DNA of 64,000 nt from Moniliella sp. 'wahieum' (lineage: Eukaryota; Basidiomycota; Moniliellomycetes; Moniliellales; Moniliellaceae): positions 186,001 through 250,000 of the forward strand of contig RSEE01000024.1 in the NCBI GenBank assembly GCA_003971905.1. The letters are read 5' to 3'. Shown one piece after another: positions 57,896 through 64,000 of this stretch. The first letter of the stretch is position 1. Each line of letters begins with the position of its first letter. The position numbers and the translations under genes are program-made. Below the pieces are notes generated by a model, which saw nothing but the letters and a program-made list of their open reading frames with translations, was not told where the DNA came from and searched no databases.

Positions 57896-59533
57896 CTAGA
57901 GTGGGTAGCGGAAGAAGCGTCGCTTTTCCCAGTCTGTCTGGTTGCTAAGATCTTCAACGGCATGGTGTTCGGGGTGGTCACCAAACTCGCGGTCGCGTTG
58001 ACGATTGAGATAAATGTGGGTGAGGAAAAAGATGCCGTACGTGATCCAGCTGATGGCCAGGAGAGAAACCATGGCAATCTTGGCTGGTGTATACTCGGGA
58101 GCGTCTTTTGCGCGGTAGATTTGTGCGCCAATAATGTTGCCGGGAGTAGCCTACTTGGAAGATGGCATTGGCCATAATCCGCTTCGTCTCGCCCGAAAAG
58201 CTGCGGGCAAGGGTGCCGTAAAGCACCATCGACGCTGGTGCAAACCAAGGCACAAACATGTATAGTGTCACCTTGGCTACATCGCTCGCGTGCGAAGCCA
58301 GGACCCCCGATCCAATAATTGAGATCAAGAGCGTGAACGACCCCATCACCGACGCCGGAAAATACATGGCACCCACCACGATCAAAATACAGGCAGCGAC
58401 TTCAGATCCACCCTGCGCCAAACCAAGAAGCGAAGTTTGTTCCGCATTGAAGCCAAGGGAGGAGATGACGGTGGTGCCAAAGTTCGTAAGTGCGCCATTG
58501 GCCACATCCATACAGATGATGCACAAGAATAACGTCCAGACGCGTGGGTCGATTAGCGCTTCGCGCACTTGGTACCACTCAAACTTGTGCGAGACAATGC
58601 CCGTCTTGTTTTTGGCAACCAATTCCACGGCAATCAACTTCTCCCGCTCGTTGAGCACCATCAGCTTGCCCGGCTCCGACGGCATAAAGACCAGCGTGAT
58701 AACGGAGAAGAGGGTGGTAACCAGGCCTAGAATGATAAACATCTCGCGCCACCGGGGAATAGCGGTGTTGTGCTGCCGCTGCAGACCATAAGAGATGAGA
58801 CCTCCCAGGATCTGAGCCCAACCGTTCTGAGTGACGAGGCGAACGGGTCAGTCAATGGCCTGCTCCATACATTGATTGACTGATGGTTGCGGGTGGGGAT
58901 AGGGATAGGGAAACGTACAAAGGAAAACCACAGAGCGGTGCGGGTGTTGATTTGCTCGGTACTCCAGAAGCGACCAGTTAGAAGAATAAACCCAGGCGTA
59001 ATGGCGGACTCAAAGATGCCGAGAAAGACACGGCAGGTCATGAGACTGGCCCAGTTAAAGGTTGCGGCGTGGAGGGTGAGTGTGACCCCCCAAAAGAACA
59101 CACATACCGCCAGGTAGCGCCCGAGTTGGACCTTGTGGAAGATAATAGAGTGCACAGGAAGAGCAGCCAAGTAGGCAAAGTAGAATGTACTTCCCAACCA
59201 CGAGTACTGCGACGAGTCAAAGTGAAGCGTGTCCTGGAACCCCAACAGATGGGCGTAGTTGATGGTTGTTTTGTCCACATACGTGAGGCAGTACACGGTA
59301 CACATCATAGGCAAAAGGTACCAGTCGGTTTGCGAAGCACCTTCTTGCACTCTTCTGGCGTTGCGTCCAATCGCTCCGTGTCCAGGACACGTGCCATGGT
59401 GTCAACATCGGCATTTTTCAAGTCTTCCACTTCCACAATCGGCTTGAATGCGGTCTCGGGGGAGCATAGCCAGCGTCCACGTGCTTGGACGAGGCGGACA
59501 CAACGGACTTGCTGTCCTTTTCAGTTACGGACA
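57896..59533 (-). CDS. MFS transporter of the Dal5 / anion:cation symporter family
   Basis: Plasma-membrane uptake of a small organic acid, possibly allantoate, nicotinate or a related vitamin. From ATG at 59533 (MSVTEKDSKSVVSASSKHVD), after a frame change: DWYLLPMMCTVYCLTYVDKT, TINYAHLLGFQDTLHFDSSQ YSWLGSTFYFAYLAALP, KVQLGRYLAVCVFFWGVTLT and CRVFLGIFESAITPGFILL. An intron (58827-58918, GTACGT donor) lies between LWFSF and NGWAQILGGLISYGLQ. Then come REMFIILGLVTTLFSVITLV FMP, NGALTNFGTTVISSLGFNA, GETKRIMANAIFQVGYS, and in another frame NIIGAQIYRAKDAPEYTPAK with a tail QTDWEKRRFFRYPL to the stop at 57896-57898. The YV-DK-T-NYA motif in helix 1 is typical of the family. Frame changes near 59450, 59345 and 58150. 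About 510 residues. Confidence 0.88.
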
Positions 59534-60437
59534 TGGCGGCGAGGGTTGGGTTGGTGTAACAGAGGCAAGGCGAGGCACAGGGGGGAACACAGGGGATGAA
59601 ATGCATGGATCCTCCGCACTCTCGGTGTGCTTTTTATAGGCATGGCTGCCTGGCTGGGACGGCAGGACAGGTTGCCGGCATTTCACATCAGGTACGATGG
59701 GTTGTGAGCGCGCTGGACACCGTGCTGGAGGCAGCGCAAGCTACCCTGGCAGCCGGACGGCACGATGCCGTGCAAAGGAATTGGTTTTCCACACCACATG
59801 CAGCAGGCTGGCCGTTGTGTCTGAAGAAATCGGTGTGGATGACCGGTCGATGATCGCGTCGCGTGGGGCGGACGGCTAGTGGCTAGCGAGCGGGGATGAT
59901 GTCGATGCGATGCAGATGATGTCGATGATGATAACTTGCACCCAACCAGGCCACCCCACCGACTGCTCCCGGGGCGCCACTCGGACTGTACCGACAGCGC
60001 TGCTTCCCCGCCCTTGGCGCCGCGTCCGCTGCTCCGAGGGCGGGCGTCGCGTGATGCAGCAGGGCGTGCAACCGAGTGGGGCACTGGCCTGGTGCGGGCA
60101 AGGGCAATCAAGCTAATCAGTTCGCTGCGGGCGCTTCGGACAAATGAGATAGAACAGACACTGCCCCAGTGCGCCCTGCTCGGGGCTACACGGCGGCACA
60201 CGGCCAAATAGGCTGGCGCGCTGCGGGGGCTCTCCTGCCGCCCAGTGCCCCACCGAGGCTGATAGATCGATAGCGGCTGCCCGGCACTGTGCTCCTGCCG
60301 CGCGCTCGGGTCTGGCTGCTATCTGGGGCGGGATTTTTCGTGGCAGGAGGGAATGGTAACGAGTAGCTAGCGACCAGCGGCGCGTGGCGAACCAACACTG
60401 CCCCTGGGGGCATTGGACCCGACAGCTGCCAAGCTTG

Positions 60438-60458
60438 TTCAAGCTTCAAGTTCCAAGG
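60438..60458. repeat. Heptamer array TTCAAGC / TTCAAGT / TCCAAGG
   Basis: Three exact seven-base steps preceded by CCAAGCTTG. Confidence 0.85.
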
Positions 60459-61734
60459 CGCTCGTCCTCCGGCCTCGTCCATGTCCTCATCCACCAGTCA
60501 TCCTCTTATCTGGACGCTTCGCTCTCGATAGGCGGCCGCACGCCGGTCCGCCTGCCGAGTTCTTCATGGCCTACGTTTGGCAGCTGCCTCCCACGTCAAG
60601 ATGATCAATGATCTCGATCAATGGCCTCAGGCCTCATTAACGTTTAACCTCATTGGTGACCACGTCACACACCCACAATAACATATCACACTTCTTCTTT
60701 GCTCTTCGTTCGTCGCCCATACCCCACATGCAGCCATTGAAACGCGTTCACAACGTCACTAATAAAACGGCGGAGGAGTCCAGCCGAGAAGCCGCGGCTG
60801 CACCCCAGGAGAGAGGCCAGACTTCAATAAGAAGGCCAAAAAGCCTATTAATGTCATGGCTGTGAGCGCGCAGAGCGCTGATGACTATCTCTTCATCTAC
60901 GTTCAAATCGTCATCCTCGACGGTCGCCACAACGGGCGAAATGCCGCACTCATATTCCTGGCATTTGGAGGAGAGGACTCAGATTGAATCAGAGGACTCG
61001 GGTCGAATCAAGAATGTTCGTATTCAAAAGTGTATACCAACATGCATTTCTCAAGTCAGAACATATTCGCCATCCTCGTCTTTTGCCTGTACTGGGTTGA
61101 TCAAATTGGCAAGGAGAGTAGGGGGAGACGCTAATGGACCGTGGGGAAAAGCCACAAACCATTGCTAGCAGACAGGGACTAGTATAGGGAAACAAACGCA
61201 TTAGAGGAAGGACAGGGAACAGCGGAAAACAGGGGGGACGGTTGCCGCAATGGCAACCTACTTAGAAAGGCAAGGTAAACGGGCACGGGTCGGCACGGGG
61301 CGGCTATTGTCGCAAAGGGAAATACAAACAGTGTTGGGTGGCCAACACGTGGGGACAACCAATTCACTGGGACAAGAGGTGACTATTGTCGCGCGGATTC
61401 GTAGAACTGATAATCGCGCGGATGGGTTAGGATACAAGGTCCTTGAGCCACTGCGCGACCGCGACTTATTGGGATCTATATTCCTGATCTCCTCCCAACC
61501 TGGCCCCTCTCCGGTGCCTGGGTTACGGTGGGGATTGAGCTCGAGAGGGAGGAAAACCGTTCGTACCGCCCTTGGGCTGATGGAGATGTAGCGCCACACT
61601 GGTATGGTTGGCTCTACCATGTGCAATGCAATACATCATCACTGCCTGCTCTCTGGTCTTTTACATCCTCACTATCTTGGCTGCAGTGCCATCCGTCTAT
61701 AGGTCCTTCTTAGCGCATATATTAATGCACGATG

Positions 61735-61776
61735 GATAATCGATAATCGCTGATCGCTGATCGATGATCGATGATC
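61735..61776. repeat. Six-unit heptamer array of three identical pairs
   Basis: GATAATC twice, GCTGATC twice, GATGATC twice, in unbroken seven-base register over 42 bases. Each pair differs from the next by one to two bases within the first four positions; GATC or AATC ends every unit. Confidence 0.95.
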
Positions 61777-62472
61777 TCAGCGACATCATGCATCACCGGC
61801 CCCTCCGTCACCCGCGTCACCGGGTCACCTTATACACAACGGCGAAACTGTCCCCCCATGTGTCCTTCTAATTCTACCAAGCCCCGCAGCTCGGGTGCCT
61901 TCAAGGTTCTGCTCCCACCCATACCCCAGCCGCTACCACAGCCGCACCCCAACGCGTTCCACTTTTGCCATTCTTCCGGCTTGTGAAACGATATCTGTAT
62001 GATGCCAGCCGCGCTGTTCTTCCACCAGAGAGGGCTGAGCCTCAGCGCTGACTCGCCCAATTGATCGTTCACATCATTTTATCCTCGTCTTGCTAAGCTC
62101 CCGTGCAGACGTGGTAGTAAAATCGCTGTCTTCCATAGTGTGAACGATCTTTCTCAGCTATTGGAAATGCGTGGCTTGGCGTGAATACCCGCTCAAGCGA
62201 AAGCATCTACGACTCTTCTTGTGTGGGTTCTCCGGAATGAGCCCGTGAGGAAAAGCTCTCGAACAAGCACACCGACAAGTGCGGGGGAGAGGACAAACGC
62301 TCATTGTGTCGGCTCGTACCCAGAGCAGTGAGAATCGAGTTTCTCAACACCAAGCGCAACAAACGAATCCTAGTTGATCCAGCACTACAGGGAGCAAAAG
62401 TGGGGGCATCGGGTAAAGCAGAAGCGGCTGCAACAGAAGGACAAGCATGCAAGCAACATAGCAGCCGTCGGT

Positions 62473-63567
62473 TCACCACGTATGCATCTGCCGCTGCGCC
62501 CACTCGACCGCGACAAAGGTGGCTGCATTGGCAAAGGGAGCGCGCACCAGGGTGGGAACCAAGCCACGGAAGAACCCCTTGACCCCGGTCTCGTGGTAGA
62601 TGGCCCGGGCACAGGCGGTCATTCCTGCGTACTTGCGTTCCGCGGGGAGACAGCGTCGGTTTGCATGCGCGATTTGATTACGCTTGGAACCCACACCCGA
62701 ATCAGTTGCCAGCTCATCATCGGAACAAGAAAGGAATGGGACGTACTCAATCGGGTACACCATGGCCCACAGTGCCACGCCAGCCGAGGCACCAGCGACC
62801 ATAGCAGAGGAAGCACTAAGTTGGTCCCGCGGTTGACCCTTGAGGATGTGCTGGACGATTTCTTCGTACGTCCAAAAGTAGACGCCCATCCCATGTCCTT
62901 CTCTCAAGATCGTCGGCCACAAGCCATGGAACACCCCACGAATGCCACCGGCCTTGAAGATTTGGCGGAGCGCATCCATAGGACCCTTGTAGGATTTGTG
63001 CAGGGCCACCTGCGCCTGCAACCGGATTCGTACATGTTCCACAGGCGAAGCAACAAACGAGTTGGCTATGCCGGCCACTGCACCGGACAGGTACAGTTGC
63101 GTTGCAGTAAGCGGACCTGGTTTTCCATGTGTGAAGAGCCGCTTCATCTCCTCCACCACGCCGAATTGGATGGACACGCAGGCACCAACACCCAACAGGG
63201 GGGTGAGTGTTCCCTGAGGATATGTCAGTCTGCGTGCATACACAGCACAGCCACAAGAGGGGAATGGCGAAGCGGGATCGGGGGGGCACGTACCTTGTAG
63301 AACCCAAGCGGGCCTTCCTTGACAAGAATTTGCTTGGCACAGTCCACTACGCCTAGAGGGTGGGAGGTACGTCGACCGTCAGCGGTGGGCTCTGCTGGGA
63401 CGTGAATCGGGAGAGCGGAAGGGGGGAGCAGACGTACCTTTGTACATGCCCTCGGGGGCGGTTTGGAGGCGGACCTTGACAATGTCAAACGGCTGGCCCA
63501 CCAGCACCTGGGCCACTCCACCTGTCGTGCCTGACAGCACGTCTTTGACCGGCTGCGAGAGACCCAT
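62473..63567 (-). CDS. YMC1: Mitochondrial carrier, Ymc1/Ymc2 type
   Basis: Inner-membrane solute carrier of SLC25, related to yeast Ymc1/Ymc2 and the carnitine/ornithine group. Four exons: MGLSQPVKDVLSGTTGGVAQ with PFDIVKVRLQTAPEGMYKG; VVDCAKQILVKEGPLGFYK; then TLTPLLGVGACVSIQFGVVE, SPVEHVRIRLQAQVALHKSY, GVFHGLWPTILREGHGMGVY FWTYEEIVQ and ALWAMVYPID; then VIKSRMQTDAVSP to FANAATFVAVEWAQRQMHTW. Introns: 63353-63437, 63214-63293 and 62683-62746. All three PX[DE]XX[KR] signatures are visible: PFDIVK, PVEHVR and PIDVIK. The third spans the last intron. One frame change lies near 62655. About 290 residues, the family length. Confidence 0.93.
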
Positions 63568-64000
63568 TCTGATCGATGCCTCACGGGGAAGGGGGGCGGA
63601 GGCAGGAAAGGGAGCGGACGGAGGCGGAGGCAAGCGAGGAGCACAGGGTGGTGCCCAGTGGGGAACGGATGGACAGACGAAGTGGAGGGATGGAGGACGC
63701 GTCAAGGCGTCGAGCGTGCAGGCGTCCAAGGAGCAAACGCCAAAGCCGGCCCCGGACAAAAGATAACAAATTTCTCAAATCGTCTGCCTTGCGGAGACAA
63801 GCGCCGGCCCACCGCAAATCCCCGCCGCCATCGCAGCCGCCGCGCCAGCAGTGCGCGCCAGTGCCTGCCAGTGCGCGCCAGTGCCCCACCCAGCAGGGCA
63901 AACGCCCACACAGGCCCCACGCCGATCGGAGGCACGACAGCCGCCCTGTGCCGTGCTCGGTCACCGGTCATCGGCCGGTCATCGCTCGATCATCAGTGCA
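63568..64000. other. Upstream region of the carrier gene
   Basis: No gene recognised. GCCAGTGC repeats in ten-base steps occupy about 63845-63890, and the window ends in a CGGTCATCG-rich stretch. Confidence 0.5.

Larger units (their letters stand above)
59534..62472. other. 2.9 kb gene-poor stretch
   Basis: No confident gene. Weak coding-like pieces: MQPLKRVHNVTNKTAEESSR at 60729 and, in another frame, KKAKKPINVMAVSAQSADDY LFIYVQIVILDG (60825-60990), and a segment near 61525-61625 with YRPWADGDVAPHWYGWLYH. Heptamer arrays at 60438, 60603 and 61735. This is the longest stretch without a gene in the window. Confidence 0.5.

Overview
This is a GC-rich, gene-dense nuclear window from a filamentous-or-yeast-like fungus, most likely a basidiomycete. 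The evidence is short spliceosomal introns (about 50 to 180 nt) with a CTGAC/CTAAC branch site, a heat shock factor DNA-binding domain of basidiomycete type, complex I subunits, a Vtc polyphosphate synthase and fungal-type permeases. I cannot place it below phylum. I see no rRNA, tRNA, CRISPR array, retroelement or large DNA transposon. About 27 protein genes are recognisable on both strands.

Layout. 0-6 kb: the 3' end of an SLC35F5-like transporter, a Ser/Thr-rich GPI-anchored protein readable only across three frames, and a Vtc4-like protein. 6-15 kb: a repeat-rich spacer, an SH3-RasGEF of the Cdc25 family and an amino-acid permease. 15-24 kb: an unassigned protein, the GDP-mannose transporter and the GPI ethanolamine-phosphate transferase Mcd4. 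24-33 kb: D-aminoacyl-tRNA deacylase and UDP-GlcNAc pyrophosphorylase (head to head), SAGA subunit Spt20 and a 1-Cys peroxiredoxin (head to head), zeta-COP and riboflavin kinase. 34-46 kb: threonine synthase, a LAMMER kinase, RFC clamp-loader subunit, a probable peroxin Pex8, and a RINT1/Tip20 tether. 46-64 kb: complex I subunit NDUFA2/B8, aldehyde dehydrogenase, dynein light chain roadblock, Cox12, acetylglutamate kinase, heat shock factor, a Dal5-type transporter, a 3 kb gene-poor stretch and a Ymc1-type mitochondrial carrier.

The genes are ordinary housekeeping genes with no evident cluster. Several share themes: UDP-GlcNAc, GDP-mannose and GPI synthesis for glycoproteins and cell wall; COPI and Dsl-type tethering for ER-Golgi traffic; and three mitochondrial respiratory or carrier genes.

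Two window-wide patterns stand out. First, most conserved genes change reading frame one or more times, nearly always as if one or two bases were missing, often in a homopolymer; this looks like uncorrected sequencing indels rather than biology. Second, the spacers carry many short tandem arrays whose period is exactly seven bases although their sequences differ, some built from successive pairs of identical heptamers. That second pattern is the best candidate for something undescribed.
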